Assembly: GCA_030062745.1 (NCBI GenBank)
Contig: CP099844.1
Span: 9,601,128 to 9,665,127 of the forward strand
Source of the DNA: Capitulum mitella
Lineage: Eukaryota; Arthropoda; Thecostraca; Pollicipedomorpha; Pollicipedidae
Direction: 5' to 3'
DNA length: 64,000 bases
Shown: positions 1 through 12,729 of the stretch, piece after piece
Layout: the number at the start of each line of letters is the position of its first letter
Numbering within the stretch: position 1 is the stretch's first letter
Notes under the pieces: generated by a model
Databases searched by the model: none
The model's input: the letters and a program-made list of their open reading frames with translations, nothing else
Told to the model about the DNA's origin: nothing
Program-made: the position numbers and the translations under genes

Positions 1-506
1 TTTTTCCGTGCACAAGAGTCATTGGTGATCGAAGCAAAACAAATATGTGTTCTTAGAATGGGCTTTCTGCCTCAAAGAGAAAATTCTGGCAGAATTCCAG
101 GATGGGCAATAAGGGAGTCATACCATGTATTTTGAGACAGTACGACAGGCTGCATACGCTCGTGTATAAGGGTTTTGTTGCGATAATAATTGCTAGATTG
201 GTCTTAACTGCTTATATTTGCATAAAATTTTCAAATAAGACAGTGGCATAGACGAGACCAGACACAACGAAAAGGCTGGACGGGCATTGGTCAAACCTTC
301 CTCTCCGTTAGCATCTTGTAGGATCGTTAATGGCATAGGGAAAGGATGCGTTGGTGTGAAGAGCGCAGAGGCACAGATTTAAAATTTCTGTGCAGAGGTG
401 TCTCCAGGGTTCTCCAGAGAGGGCTCAATTCTCATCAGGTCGCAGGTTATCGAGCGGAAGAACGTATAGCCATGCACTGAGTCTCCCGCGCGCACAGCCA
501 CTCTCC

Positions 507-622
507 GGGGCGCAGCCAGAATTTGCGTAGAAAACTGCCTGCTGGCAAGACGATGTGCATTGGTTTGCACAAAAAGTGCTGGCCTTAGAAGGGGGACTAG
601 GCTCCCCCTTTGGCTGCGCCAG
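507..622. mobile_element. Short MITE-like element with GGCGCAGCCA-type inverted ends
   Basis: The left end reads GGGGCGCAGCCAGAATTTG. The right end, read on the other strand, is CTGGCGCAGCCAAAGGGGG. They share the core GCGCAGCCA, followed on each side by a run of purines or pyrimidines. The element is about 116 bp with no coding capacity. The termini resemble the CAGTGGCGYAGCC-type ends common among non-autonomous DNA elements of marine invertebrates. No clear target duplication was resolved. Confidence 0.5.
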
Positions 623-1904
623 TGGTCATCCTCGTTTGCCCCCTGACTCCGCCGTTGCAAAGGTTTTTGGGTAAATGCGCGTTGTGCTAGTTCTTTATCC
701 ACGCAGCATTTCCGTTGGTTCTGTTGTACTGAATAAAGACAGGAAAATCTATTATTTGGAATACTGTAGAAATCCCCCTTATTATATCATCTGGTTACGC
801 CTACGCATTTCTTTTGATCCGAAGTGGTTGCGTGGAAATCGGTTCATAAAGGCATCAGCAGTAACTATATCCCTTAATTTTTTTCTACTTTTTTACGGCC
901 TGTCGCTCCCTTTGAAGTACTGCCGTTTTTTTTTAGAAACGCAATTCATTTTTCCGCAAATCGAACGCCATTTTTGCGAAAATCGGACCAGTAGTTTTCG
1001 AGATTTCAGGGGCCAGAATCTGCCCTCCCCTCCCGCGCGCGTTAAGATTCTCCAAGACAGGAAAGTAGAAGCATCCAGAGAAAATGGAGGGATCCAAAGT
1101 TTTTTTTCTTCCATGGGACTAATGCTAGGCCCCCAAAAGGGGGGAGCATTCCCACTACCTGAACCCCACCCCTCGTTCCTATGCCCATGCCCTAAGAAAT
1201 CGCTGACAGAATAGGGTGAAGCTGAGTTGAAGCGCTTCTCTACATTGCAATGGCGTGGCACGTCATGTTTAGTTCTGCACTGGCTAGATGGATTGCTTCT
1301 CCCGTTCTGTCCTCTTTTCGCCCACCTGCCGTTGCGGCAAACCCATTCTGATGACTTTCAGTGCGCCTCTTTGCCCTCCAGTGCAGATATTTGAAACCGA
1401 GCTACTCTACCGTATGATAATGTCACTGACATGGAACAGAGGACTCATCTCTGGTTCGGAAAATCCAGCCTGTCGGAACCTGAGGTATGCGCTAGAAATC
1501 GGCTCATGGACCGACCGATCAGCTTCTCGCATTGTCCTCCCGAGCATTTCCTTTGGCGGTGCCAGCTCAGCTGCATGTACGTCCCGACTGCCGTGGGAGT
1601 CGGGGGAGGAGGAGGCGCGCTCATGCTGGCCGTCAAGGCGATTGCGAAACTGGCTCCCGCGCGCGCCACATTCATATATTCAAATCGTGCGTCAGGGCCG
1701 GCCAACGGTATTGGCCGACCTTCCAGCCACTCTTTCTGCTACCCAGGGCACGCGCCGTCCAACCGGCATTTGACAGATTCCAGAGTTGATGGCTAGTCCT
1801 TGGTTGACAAGTTGGGCCTTAAAATACAGAGGCTTGTCTTACCATACCCTGGAGAGTCAAACGTTAACATCGAAGTGGGTCGACAGCGTAATCTCGCGCA
1901 GGGG

Positions 1905-2068
1905 CGCGGGAGCTCCTCCAAAGCTGGCGGGTGCTGGGGGGGAGCTAAAGAAGCATTTTTGTCAGTTCTTTCCAGTGGACGTCCATAGGGTCAATGCTAT
2001 ATGTAAAAACGTAGGGGAAACTGCCCCCTGCACTGCTACCCCCCGTTTCCCGTGCCCTCGGTCTCATG
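1905..2068 (+). repeat. RF5 interspersed repeat, copy 1
   Basis: This segment is clearly related to 9,895-10,035. Both contain GTCAGTTCTTTCCAGT, then ACGYCCATAKGGTCAATG, then a G-rich patch facing a C-rich patch. The opposed G and C runs suggest a small inverted-repeat element of about 130 bp. Confidence 0.55.
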
Positions 2069-4164
2069 GCCTGGAACAGTCTTTCCCCTGTCAAGGACAG
2101 TTGCAGTGTTGTTTTACATTCCACTGGTGAGATGGCACACCAGACTGTGACGCGGACAGCCTCTGTGCAGACTAGCGCTATAATGGGCTAGACTTGGAAC
2201 AAGAAACGCTTTGAGTTGTTTTCCGTCGCCTTGGTCCTCATGTCAACCCATGCTTCACTGGATGTCATGCAGATGTGTTAGATCCGGACTCTTACGTTAA
2301 ACGCAACGTCCACGACTGTGACGTGGGCGGGGTGGTGTTTTGCGGCTCGAGACAACAACGACGTGGCTCGGGCGGGATTCTTCCTCAAGCAGACCAGCCC
2401 GCTGTTGCCGTGAATGTTGAACTCCATGTTGTGGCTTACGATTTTTGGCAAGCTCCTGGCAAGCTCCTGTGGATCTCAGCACTGAGCTTTGGTTGACGCC
2501 GTATCCGTTATCCGTCTCGGTCGCCTCAGGAAATCTGGCATACGTGCTCTGTAAAACCATCCTGGACCCTGAATCCTTCTCGATGAAGGAAAAGGAGAAC
2601 TGTTGACTCTGCCGCTACTTGTACGTAGCAGCACCCGACTTTTTATGGTCCTAAAAAACTGTGACCATTTTCCAGAGCCACGCCTTGTCACATGTGGGGA
2701 CAAAACATGCCACGGACCCATTTTTCGGGGCACCGGAAACTAATTAAAGAACTCGTAGCCTCCATCATCAAACGAAACAGTGCACCATCCGATGGAGGAC
2801 GATGTAAGATGTGCTGAATCGGCGAGTCAAAACGAGCTAGAACGTTCACCAGTGTCCTGGAAACATCACTGCTATATCGAGGCACATCTGAAATTAGCAT
2901 TACCTACACAGAGTAAACGATCACAATGGATTTATCAAGACTTGACCAGTTTGTATAAAACCCGGCACAAAAACTGGAGTGTCAAGAAAGATAGGTGGGA
3001 GGAGGTTAAGCGATGTCGCTATCATTGTGTGGGCGCTCTAACGTGAAGCTTTTTTTATTTTAGCCGATTCTGTCTCGTATTTCTAAGGAATTTTTAGAAG
3101 AGTGCCTTTTGTGCCAAGCCATCGAAATTATGCAAACAAGTTCCTTAAATTGTTTTGATTTTGTTTCCTCGTCTAACATATATCCGCAGAGAATTCGATT
3201 TGTGAGGCCAGACATCGCATTCTGAATCTGCGATCTGAAGTTTCACGAAATAGTTTGCTAACAGCGGAGCCTACTGCAAGTGTTGTTTTAACTTGGTATG
3301 CCACCAACGGTGTTGCCAGCTCAGCCGCCCTCCCTTTGGGAAACAAGCAAATCGTAGCCATAGATAGGAGGAACTCAGCATTAGATGCGCACAGTACTCG
3401 GGCGGAGACACACCGTGTACAAAATTACCCATTGCAACTTGCAAGTGTTATTATCCACGACGGCGAACATAAAGGCATCGAAAACAGTGAAAATGTGAAC
3501 TGCCCCATGTATGATAGCAATAAGACCACCCAATGAAGAGGCTTAGAAACAGCAGAGGTACCTAAAATTGGCATTTGGCCCAGTGCAATCCGACGCCGGT
3601 TCCCGGCTGCTCCTCTGGACCGCGTGCCAGCACTTCATGTCTGAGCGGGTAGGAAGTCAGCCCGTGATCGGCGTCATGGGCATTGACTCCTCTCAAAACG
3701 ACCAGGCTTAAAGGAAATGTTCCACTTCGGCTGACTTCTCAGGAATAGATTCGGCTGGTCCGGAAAAAATGGTGTCAGTCATGATTCTACCATCTTCAGT
3801 TCTAAGACATCCTTCTAAGCATGCAAAATGCTCTTAAACCAAAGTTACGTTCCGACACCACCCATCGACGATGACACATCACGGGTATTTTGTAAACATT
3901 TATTGACCTGAAATAGCGTAATATGCGTCTTTCGCGATCATTCGTTGGTCTGCGCCGCCTGTTGTGACACAGTGGCCACAGCAAGACGTCATTGGAAGGA
4001 TCCTGAGTAGGTTTGCGTCAATTCGCTTTGGATTCCCGTAAATATAGAGTTTAAATGTATAACACTGTAAAAATACTTGGAAGAATAGAAGTTGGCTGTC
4101 TCAGTGCAAAACACGTGTTAAAGCTGGAACGTTTCCTGAAGACCTGTAACTGGAGGCAGAGGGA

Positions 4165-4560
4165 ACTTAAGGAAAGTGTGATGTCCAGCGGGAGGTCGTA
4201 CAGTCCACCGTCACGGAGACGGCTGAGCGTGCGCTTCCGGTCGCGAGCCGGAAGTGACGGCGCGCCCAGTGTCGTGGGCCGAGATGGAGCCGGACTCGGT
4301 CACGCGGCGGCCGGCTGGCACCAGGCCGCCGATGGGGCCACCTCTCGCCAGCCATCGATTTAATCAGCAAAATGAGCCCTGGTCGTAAACGACGGGCCGT
4401 ACAAGACCGCGGCGCGGCCGGCGGCCGCCGCCGAGGCGCCAGGCTCCGCCCACCGTCGGCCGGCCAATCAGCGCCCGGTACGCTCTGCATGGCGGACGGC
4501 CGTGGAGTCGGCCGGCTCCAACCGGTCTCCGCACACGGCCTGTTTGTTTTAATGTGTCGA
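4165..4560. other. CpG-rich patch
   Basis: G+C and CpG rise sharply against the AT-rich flanks, with many GGCGCC and CGGCCG words. Several overlapping open frames appear only because stop codons are rare in such sequence. It may be an unmethylated regulatory island or a GC-rich repeat. No transcript can be inferred. Confidence 0.35.
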
Positions 4561-4861
4561 ATGCCCTGTGTGCCATAAATGACAAAATTACACCCATACG
4601 CTCTTTCTGGAACTTGAAGCATAATTAAATCATCTTACCTTTGGTCGCCAAAATAAACCCTTACCACTGCGAAAATAACCGCCATTAAATACCGAGCTTT
4701 TACGTCGCGGTCACCACCGTATCCGCCACCGAATGCTTACCTGAATCGCACGGAAAAAATGGTTAGAGACATAAGTGTCATGATTTGAGGGGCATTATAA
4801 TCAAACCGTTTTATAGAACTGCTTGCAGTTTCGCGCTTGTGTCAGATCAAAGGTATCACAG

Positions 4862-5130
4862 CAGGCACGTAGCCAGGATTTCCTCAGGAGGGGAAAGGGG
4901 GGGCAGATGTCAAATTTTTTCAAAAAATGTCGAAAAGATACCACTGGCATGTAACAAAACTACAGTAAAAAGCAAGTTTCGTGTAGCTGACATCATACTT
5001 AACGTACGTGGAAACATATGTTTACTTCTGTAGCAGATATGTGATCATTATTCCGTATGCCTGCGAAATCGCTAAATATCTAGTGCAGACCACTTGGCTC
5101 AGAAGGGCCATGGCCCCATGCCCCCTTCCC
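4862..5130 (+). mobile_element. RF1 MITE-like element, copy 1
   Basis: It starts with CACGTAGCCAGGATTT followed by a G-rich run and ends in a C-rich run. The interior matches 12,474-12,728 along its length, for example CATCATACTTAACG and AAATATCTAGTGCAGACC. The right terminal inverted repeat seen in copy 2 is degraded here. No coding capacity. Confidence 0.65.
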
Positions 5131-5361
5131 TGTATTGCAGCTGTTTACCCCTGTGTTGCTCTCCGGTATGTACCACGGACTTTTTTGTGATGCTTTTATG
5201 GACATGAGAAATTGGATCAGATCACAAACTTTTGTTCCGTCGAAATCGTTTGGGTAGATCGGACGTATGGGGTGGGGGCAGAATGGCCCCGCCCTTCGGA
5301 TGGATTTCAAGGGACATCCGCTGCATGAATATAGGAATAAAAGAAATGTGGAACTTTTTCG

Positions 5362-5367
5362 TTTATT
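5362..5367 (-). terminator. Candidate polyadenylation signal of the 5.6-kb gene
   Basis: TTTATT on the plus strand is AATAAA on the minus strand, about 190 nt past the stop codon at 5,559-5,561. It is the first such hexamer I see downstream. A short GC-rich patch (5,400-5,510) lies between it and the stop. Confidence 0.4.
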
Positions 5368-5558
5368 TACTTTTCATGCTCTTGTTAAAAATAACACGAC
5401 AGTTCGAAGGGCGGCGGCCGACCGGAGAGCAATGGTCTTGGAGGTGGGCGGCCGCTAGAGGCGCGAGGAAGCGGGTGCGCCGCCGCGGAAGAGACATAGT
5501 GATGGTGGACAGCATTGGGAAATATTCTTAATTATGTGACGTGCCAATGCCAGCTGAC

Positions 5559-6287
5559 TCAAACAGCTATTCCAGTTACTTCTTCCATCGGCGTGGCAGG
5601 GTCTTGTCCGTTTTCGCCTGCAGCTGTTTCTCCTTCTTGCCTTGAATTCATCCGCTTCATCTCTTGGTAGAAACAGAACGTGGGCAGCTCAGTCACCAGG
5701 TCAGCGGCAGCTCCAAAAAAGAACGCTCCGAGAAATGCGCCGGACGTTCTCATAAATGACGTCATGCGGTGCCAGCCCAGAAGGGCGAAAATCACTGCAG
5801 CGATAAGGGCAGCCACGTTTCTCCCGACAGATAGGAAAATCCACGGCAGCAGAAGCCAACGCCTCTTTTTCCTCAGCCCGTGAAGCGCCGGACCCGCCGC
5901 CAAACATGTCCCCACGAACAACAGCAACAGCAATACGCCACTGACCACAACGGCTTCGTGCAGCTCATCCAGCGTAAAGCCCAGCACGCTTGTCGTGTTG
6001 TACTTGCCGTTGTACGCGTTGTGCTTGTGTTCGCTTGTCACCTGGCTTGTCGTGTTGCAGACGCCTGATTCCACGACGTCTGCCACGCCTTTATTCACCT
6101 TCTCGAAGTGGTTTACGTTGCAAAACTGCTCTAACGCGAAGCGCCGGCTGTCACATATCACCTTAATCAGTAAGGCACAAGCCAAAAGCGCCAACACAGA
6201 TTTCACCACTATCACGACTATGGTCGTCTTCGGAGTCACACAACATCTTGCTGTACCGCTGCGCGGAATTGCCTTCAGGAACTTCAT
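5559..6287 (-). CDS. Putative four-pass membrane protein, single exon, family not recognised
   Basis: This 242-residue frame has four hydrophobic spans at about residues 21-44, 112-134, 144-170 and 181-207. A loop between spans 1 and 2 (about 45-111) holds cysteines 45, 56 and 77 and two NTT sequons at 78 and 97, so it probably faces the lumen or outside. A basic RKKRR stretch precedes span 3. The C-terminal tail from about 208 is polar and acidic. The start chosen is the ATG at 6,285-6,287 (A at -3). The open frame extends a further 15 codons but has no ATG there. The layout resembles small tetraspan proteins such as MARVEL or DUF4728 types, but no signature was confirmed. The gene is intronless as seen; a 5' untranslated exon in the CpG block upstream is possible. 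Function unknown. Confidence 0.68.
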   Translation of the reverse strand: MKFLKAIPRSGTARCCVTPKTTIVVIVVKSVLALLACALLIKVICDSRRFALEQFCNVNHFEKVNKGVADVVESGVCNTTSQVTSEHKHNAYNGKYNTTSVLGFTLDELHEAVVVSGVLLLLLFVGTCLAAGPALHGLRKKRRWLLLPWIFLSVGRNVAALIAAVIFALLGWHRMTSFMRTSGAFLGAFFFGAAADLVTELPTFCFYQEMKRMNSRQEGETAAGENGQDPATPMEEVTGIAV

Positions 6288-6569
6288 TGTTCTTACCCGG
6301 CTTGTCTTTCTTGCCCTCACAAAAAAATGCAAATCGATACCCCTGATTCAAACCGGCCACCTTTTATTCCAACTTCAGCAGACCTGTTGATTCTATCTAG
6401 GTACCAACAACGAGGACTGTAGTTTGGTATTACAATGATATTGGAAAAAAACAGTTTTTTTGTTATAATAAGACACTGGACGACAATCTGGACGAAGTTG
6501 TGCGTTTTGTCCCCGAACAAAGTGGTCGAAATATGACGAAAACGGAGAGATTTTAGGTGGTTCCGTCCC

Positions 6570-8430
6570 TCTCTCCATCTGAAATGTCGTGTCGACGCCG
6601 CCTGTGACGCCTCTGCCGTCGTCGCGGCGCGGCCCGGCAGCCACGCGGCGCCGGACCGCCCGTTCGCTGCCGGAATTCGGCCGACGTCGGCGCCGGCCGG
6701 CGGGGGTGGGGTCCGCCAGCTAGCCGCCGCCAGCCGGCCGGCGGCGGCGCCACGCCCGACGCAGCCTCCGGCGGCCGGCCGGCGATCGATAGGCCCGTGT
6801 CGGCGGCGGCGCCACTGCGGCCGCCGCCGCTCACACGCTCTCCGAGGCCGCACCTCGAGAAAGGAGCGAGTGACGCCCGCACCCCTCCGGTGTGGGTGAC
6901 GACCTGACGCAGGCGGCGCCGCTCCGGCCTCCGCCGCTCCGGCCGGCGCCGACCTCTCCCGGTCGCCCCAGGCGGTGTCCGTTTGTCGGGCGGCTGATCG
7001 CGCCCCTGACGCCGCGCCGGGCAGAATCCTGGCCTCGGATCGGCGTGCTCAGATCGGGGTCCGACCAGGCATCGGGGTCGTCTGCAGCGGACGGCACGTC
7101 AGCACGTCGCACCCCTCACGGGCTCGTTTTCGCCCGGCAGCGGACCGTGAACGTCGCGTTTGGCCGCTGGAGACGCCCCTGGCGGCGGACGGAGCCGTCT
7201 GGAACGCTGCCCAGCGGCGGCGCTGCACTGCGCGCGGCGGTCCCTCGCCCCCCCCCCCCTACCCCGCCGCCAAGTGAAGAGGAGCATGAACGGCGCCGCA
7301 CCGGGTCAACGGCCGCACCCAGGGGCTGGCGTCCCCGCCCGGATCCGAAGCTGTGCGTGCGGTATGGAAAGTTGGATCCGGATCTGAAGGGACGCATCAG
7401 GAGCTGCAGGTTTGTATCTGGGTACCCGGGTCGTTATTCAGAGAACGGGCCTGTACCTGAGACCAGAACTGTGTATCCAGATCTGCAGGTATGTTTTGGG
7501 AGTTGAGGGCCTTACGCGGACGCAAACATCCCTATCTAGAATTTCAGGTCTGTATCCGAGGCCCGCCCAGGCAGCCCGGTCCGGCCGGCCCTGCCACCGC
7601 CTGCCGGTCTAATGGATTGGACTGCTGCGGCCCCGAGCCAGCGAACGTCGCTGCCGACGCGGTCGTCCGAGTGCCCAGCTATTTCCCATGTCTCCTTGTC
7701 ATTCTGCGCGCCAGTCTGATGTTTGACAACTGGACGGAGAACTGATAAGGGCGGGTGGGAAAGTCTTTCGACGAGGACGGCGTCAGGCGGGCGCTCGCCT
7801 GAGGCGATGGTCGTCGCGACGACTCCTGCGTCAGGTCGTCACCCGCACTGGAGGGGCGAGGCTGTCGCTCGCTCCTTGCTCGAGGTGCGGCCTCGGAGCG
7901 CGTTGATCGAGCGGGGATGGGTGCGGGGCGCCGAGCCGCTGATACGTGACACATGACGGCACCGTGTGCGATGATCTCTGCACGGCGGGGTGAATTCCGG
8001 TGGCCTGTTGCTCGCGTCTCTGCGGGAGTACCAGTTTCGGTCGGACTTTTCCCGATTTTTTCGGGCGTCGGCACGGTCCTGACATCTCCGGCCACGGGCA
8101 GCGCCGCTCGGTGTCGCCCCGCCGTGATCGGCGTCCGCTCCGTGTCGCGCCGCGGTGATCGGCGTCCGCTCGGTGCGGCGGCGCGGTCGGCCGGCCGGCG
8201 CCCCGACGGCCACTTGTCGTGGCCAGCTGTGAGAACAGGCGGCCGCCGGCGGCAGACGCTCCGGTCCCGGCGCCGCGCCGCCCGAGGCGCGTCCCGGCTC
8301 CGGCACGACGCTGTGCAGCGGAGGAAGAGGGGGAGGGAGTGCAGTCCGGAATCTGGGGCAGGGGCATTCAGCCCATCTGGCCGGCGTCCCGGCGCATGGT
8401 GGGGAGAAGGGACGCTGCGTCGCGCGCTGC
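6570..8430. promoter_or_regulatory. Large CpG island, probable promoter region of the 5.6-kb gene
   Basis: Nearly 1.9 kb is dominated by CpG, CGGCCG and GGCGCC words, against AT-rich flanks. It begins about 280 bp upstream of the ATG at 6,287 on the minus strand, where a promoter would be expected. Long open frames such as 6,892-7,506 and 7,953-8,543 look like by-products of GC richness. A roughly 35-bp duplication around GTGATCGGCGTCCGCTC sits at 8,120-8,185. No TATA box or other firm promoter element was identified. Confidence 0.5.
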
Positions 8431-8439
8431 CATTGTTCT

Positions 8440-11400
8440 CAGGAACCTGTCCGAAATTTCTCCCAACCGAGACCGTCTCTTCGCCGGTTGTTGTCGCTTT
8501 TAGTGGCAGTTTTTACTCTCCATTGCACACCTTTTACAATTAAAAAACCCGAGACATTTCTGGCACTTTATTTCTCAACGGGAAAAATGCAGCCATTTTT
8601 TCATCATTAGAATGTGATAGTCCATGGCCTTAAACAATAGCAGCCTATCACCACGAGGAAGTTTGCCCTTCGGGTCATAAGCAAGACTGGGATTATCAGA
8701 ACCACATGAAGCAATTTATTCATGAAATAAAGATAGAAGTGACTTCCATCGGATAACCCACACCGTTTTCTTGGTACGATGACTGGCACTAAATCCGACG
8801 GATCAAACGAATCGGAGACGAAAATGCCATCAGGAATCTGTGGTCATCAAACCCACGTGTGATAAAGCGGAACAATCCTAACTTCTTGAAAGATACGCTA
8901 CCCACGTACGCAGAAACATTTTTTCTTTCCACATGAAGCTATACGTAGCGGGAGTGGCGTCGTAACCAGTCAGGTGGGCCGACTGACCGGCGGCCTAAAC
9001 ATCAAGGAACTCTCGACACCGGGCAAGACACGCTCACCCTACATCATTACCCAACCCACAGTTCACTTTCCCATCGGACTCATCCGTAACGGGGAAGAGC
9101 AGCCAAAGGGTCTGTCTCCTTTCCTGCCGCAGCCTTCCCCTCATTTGATTTTAGATAAAGGCCACACGGAGCAGCGTTCAGTCTATGCCAGAAATGGAAT
9201 ACTCAGCGTCAGCTCCGTATTGACAAGTTTTGACGAAACCGAAACAAACACAAGTCCAAATTTTGAGCGTGGTTGCAGTTTTTGAACTTCCGATAACAAG
9301 TCTGGATTCGTAGCTGGACTGCGGTCCAGAGTCGGCCTCTGCCGCGTGTGGTACTGGTCTGAGCCGGCGGCGGGTCGCCGAAGAGGGCTGCACCGTGACG
9401 ACACGCTGCCGCCGGGTGGTCCGACACCCGGCGCCCTCTCAAGGCTGCCGCGCGAGACAGCTGACTCTGGCAGGCTTCCAGCCGCCGCCTCGCCGCCGGC
9501 CTGCAGCACCGGCCAGCCATGCTGGATCGCAGACGCGCCGGTCAGGGAGCCGGGCAGGACGGTAGCTCGGCCGCCCGGCTCTGCCGCGCCGCTTCCTTCA
9601 GAGGCGCGCTATCTGCCTAGGTCACACGGACGGGCGCTAGGCGAACGGCTCCCCCCGCCCACGTGGTGCGATAGAGGCCTGCTGAGTCACTTGGGGCGTC
9701 GTCAGCATTCGCCGAACATCGGGACTGGAGAACGCAGGCTAGGACATAACCTCAGATGACGTGCCTTCGCAGATCAGCTTCCTCTCCTTTCTGTCGTGGT
9801 CGCTGTTTAGTAGGTCATGCGAATCGAAGGCACTGGAATAGACAGGACTCTGAGCATCACCACCCTCGGCTGTGCTGTGTGAGCATGGGCACGGGAACTC
9901 CTCTTCAGTTGGGGGAGCCTAGAGGCATTTTGGGTCAGTTCTTTCCAGTTAACGCCCATATGGTCAATGTTAAATTTCAAAAAAGTTGGGGGGCTAACCC
10001 CCAGGCCCCATGGCTCTCGCGCCCATGTGTGCGAGTTAGATAGTGTTCAGTAATCAAGCCCGACGCTCGAAATGTGACATTGTTCGTCGAACGCCCGCTT
10101 CGACGTCTGCGACGTACGCTATGACGGTTTCCCATTCGACGGTGTACATGACACGTCCGACTGCAAATATTGGTGCTTGCTGTGGCTGTGTTCCAGTAAG
10201 ATTGGCGTGTGACCAGGTGAATTTTCTAGACGTTTGTCATCACATTTGCTTGCGCCTCGGGCAGGCAAAACTCAACACCCAACCGCTAACCGAGTCAACG
10301 ATTTCCCGAGGCCCCAAAATTCCGCTTCACCATGGGAAGACATTTTCAGGCCAGGTGCACTTTGCGCGTCATTCGATTCCCGGAAATAACATCATTCGAT
10401 CGATTCAGCTTCTCAAACGAACACGCCAGTGCACGGGATTCAGTCTATTCGGCCATTCTCGGGGCAGTGGGGGGAGGGGCGATCTGCAGCCGAGCTGAGC
10501 ATGCTGGGTGTCCCCATTCACGTCGGCGGGGAGGGCTCAGTCTGCAGTGCTGCCGACGCCGGACGGTTCAAGGTCAGACGGCTCGTTGACCGTCTGCGAC
10601 GTCCGGGTTGCTATATAGTACACAACATGGTACAGCCATTGGTATACTCACATTATCAACTAATATGCCATCAGACTTGTGCTCCACATCTTTTGGGCGA
10701 TCCGGATCAGGATCTGAACCACAGTGACCAGATCCAGGTCAAGCATAATGAAGTCAAACTGGACGGCCAGCCCTGCCAAAAAATAACGCCTCTTCAGGCC
10801 AATAATTTTGCAGCCACGGAACACCAAATGATAACACTGTCAATGGAAGAAACCCAGTTGTTTTGTTTGCATTCGTGTCCACAGCGTGTTATCTCGTAAC
10901 CCCTTTTGTCCGCAGCCTGTTCCGAGAGTGACGTTTTCGCTCTCAGACCTTTTTCGTCAGTTTTTGCACCGCTCAATGACGACATCGACCAATATCACGG
11001 TCGTGCATGACGTTTAAACTTGCGAGTTCTCGATTTTGAAATACTGAAACAAATCCATAAGTACGCCTTGGCACTGGCAATTACATCAAGAAAAATTTTT
11101 ATGTCTTGGTGGCAAATAATGGCAGTAAATGGCAAATAATGTCTTAAAGATACTCCCAAATTTGAAGAGAAGCCCAGCCGTTCGTCATACGGCCCACAGG
11201 TTATGTCACTGAGGGTTTTTTGGCTTTCCGTGATGCTTAACGTGAAAGATTTGTGGTTCTGGCTGCGCTTTTAAGCTACCATTACTCTCCTCCGTTTCGA
11301 TCGTGAAAGGACATAATATTCTTTGTACCAGTAGACGCTGAGATTTAGATGTAAAAGTACGTATTATAAACAGCTTCGACGTTTCGGCTTTAGATCATAT

Positions 11401-12470
11401 GCAGGAGGCCAATGGCCGAAAGGACCGTTTGTGATTTTAATGACCATTTCTGACCATTGCGACTAGTGTTGATTAACCAAAGCAGATTTGGTTCAAAATA
11501 AGCCTGAAAGTAGGAGTGAAGTAGGTTGCAGAGTGCCAGTTATGAACAGCTTGGCAAAAACTTGATGTGACGATTTCAGGTCACTCCCATGAGCGTCAAT
11601 CATAAAATAAAGACAGCAATAAAATAAAGAGAAAAGTTTAAGGACTATTTTATTATTAGGAACATTTCAGTTAGGTTCGGTTCAGCGCGAAATTAAAAAG
11701 GCGCGTCAAGAATCAGTTCTGGATCTTAATCACCTTGGAGCCGAAACAAGTTTGATTCATCAGTTTTGTTTCTGACGAAGGCGGAGTCGATTCCAATTAC
11801 AACAGAAACCGAGTCCAATTCTGCTCCCAACTTACCACCCTGATTGGCGGTGTTGAAATGGAGGACATCAGAACAATAGTTTCGGATGTTTTAATTGTAA
11901 TTGTATTTTTCCGTCTGAGGATAATGGCCTTTAAATCCAAGCAGCCGTGTCTCTCCCTTATAACAACACTGACCGAGTCACTGCTATGTAGAAAGTACCT
12001 GTAGAAACAGAACATGCATGGATGGTCATAACGCCAGCAATGGCGTCAAAGTAAAACTTCATCCCTGATAAAGGCCAAACATGCCCGCCATTTGCCATAC
12101 TAGGTTTAGACTTCTCGAAGTTGTTTATTTTTTAAACAAAACGAGATTATTCAGGTTTTCAGTGTACCAAATGTTGGTGTCAGTAGTTACTCAGAAGCTT
12201 AACTAAATATGACTTCTGAGTTGGGAAAATTTCATCTTTTCCCCCGTGCTGTCCAAATTCTGTTCGGCACTACACAGCGTGACTGGCAGGCGATTGTGTT
12301 AGGCCGTTTACCTGAATCCACTAGCCTCGTCTCTGATGCATCCCCGGGGACAGTCCATATTCCACCGGCCTCCGTCTCTCCAACAGGCTGGTCTTCCACA
12401 GCGACAGCCAGCCCCGTCCGTGCGACTGGCTGCCATTGTACTGCCTGCCTACCTTCTGTCTGAGTTCTGT
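8440..12470. other. Intergenic, no gene recognised
   Basis: Apart from a GC-rich patch at 9,340-9,700 and the RF5 copy near 9.9 kb, this is mixed-composition DNA with no supported coding frame. Positions 10,990-12,200 are AT-rich and featureless to my reading. Confidence 0.55.
9895..10035 (+). repeat. RF5 interspersed repeat, copy 2
   Basis: Related to 1,905-2,068: the shared words are GTCAGTTCTTTCCAGT and CCATATGGTCAATG, with a G-rich left flank and the C-rich run CTAACCCCCAGGCCCC. Divergence between the copies is obvious, so the family is old. Confidence 0.55.
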
Positions 12471-12473
12471 CTG

Positions 12474-12728
12474 CAGGCATGTAGCCAGGATTTTCTGTGG
12501 GGGACGGCAAATGTCCGATTTTGTCATACACCACCAGCATATTATAGACTGATAGGAAAAAGCAAGAATTTTAAGCACCTGGCGTCATACTTAACGCATA
12601 GGTAAAACATATGTTAAGTTTTGTAGCTTATAGATTTTCACTATTCCGTACTCCTGCGAAATCGTTAAATATCTAGTGCAGACCTCTTGGTTCGGGGGTG
12701 TGTGTGCCCCCCCCCTTGGCTACGTCCC
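12474..12728 (+). mobile_element. RF1 MITE-like element, copy 2 (both ends present)
   Basis: The left end is GCATGTAGCCAGGATTTTC followed by GTGGGGG. The right end read in reverse is GGGACGTAGCCAAGGGGG. The shared inverted terminal word is YGTAGCCAAGG or close to it. The interior matches 4,862-5,130. Length is about 255 bp and it is non-coding. A 3-bp CAG lies outside both ends but is too short to call a target duplication. Confidence 0.68.
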
Positions 12729-12729
12729 A

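Larger units (their letters stand above)
1..4160. other. Intergenic, no gene recognised
   Basis: No reading frame here has recognisable protein content. The open frames at 675-1,214, 1,288-1,773 and 2,780-3,046 lack domains, splice context or composition bias. The stretch holds a short inverted-repeat element at 507-622 and an RF5 copy near 1,905. The rest is unannotated single-copy-looking DNA. Confidence 0.6.

Noticed and set aside
6892-8543. Open frames of up to 204 codons in the CpG island
   Set aside because: Stop codons are rare in such GC-rich sequence. The translations are Arg/Pro/Ala-rich without domains and overlap on both strands.
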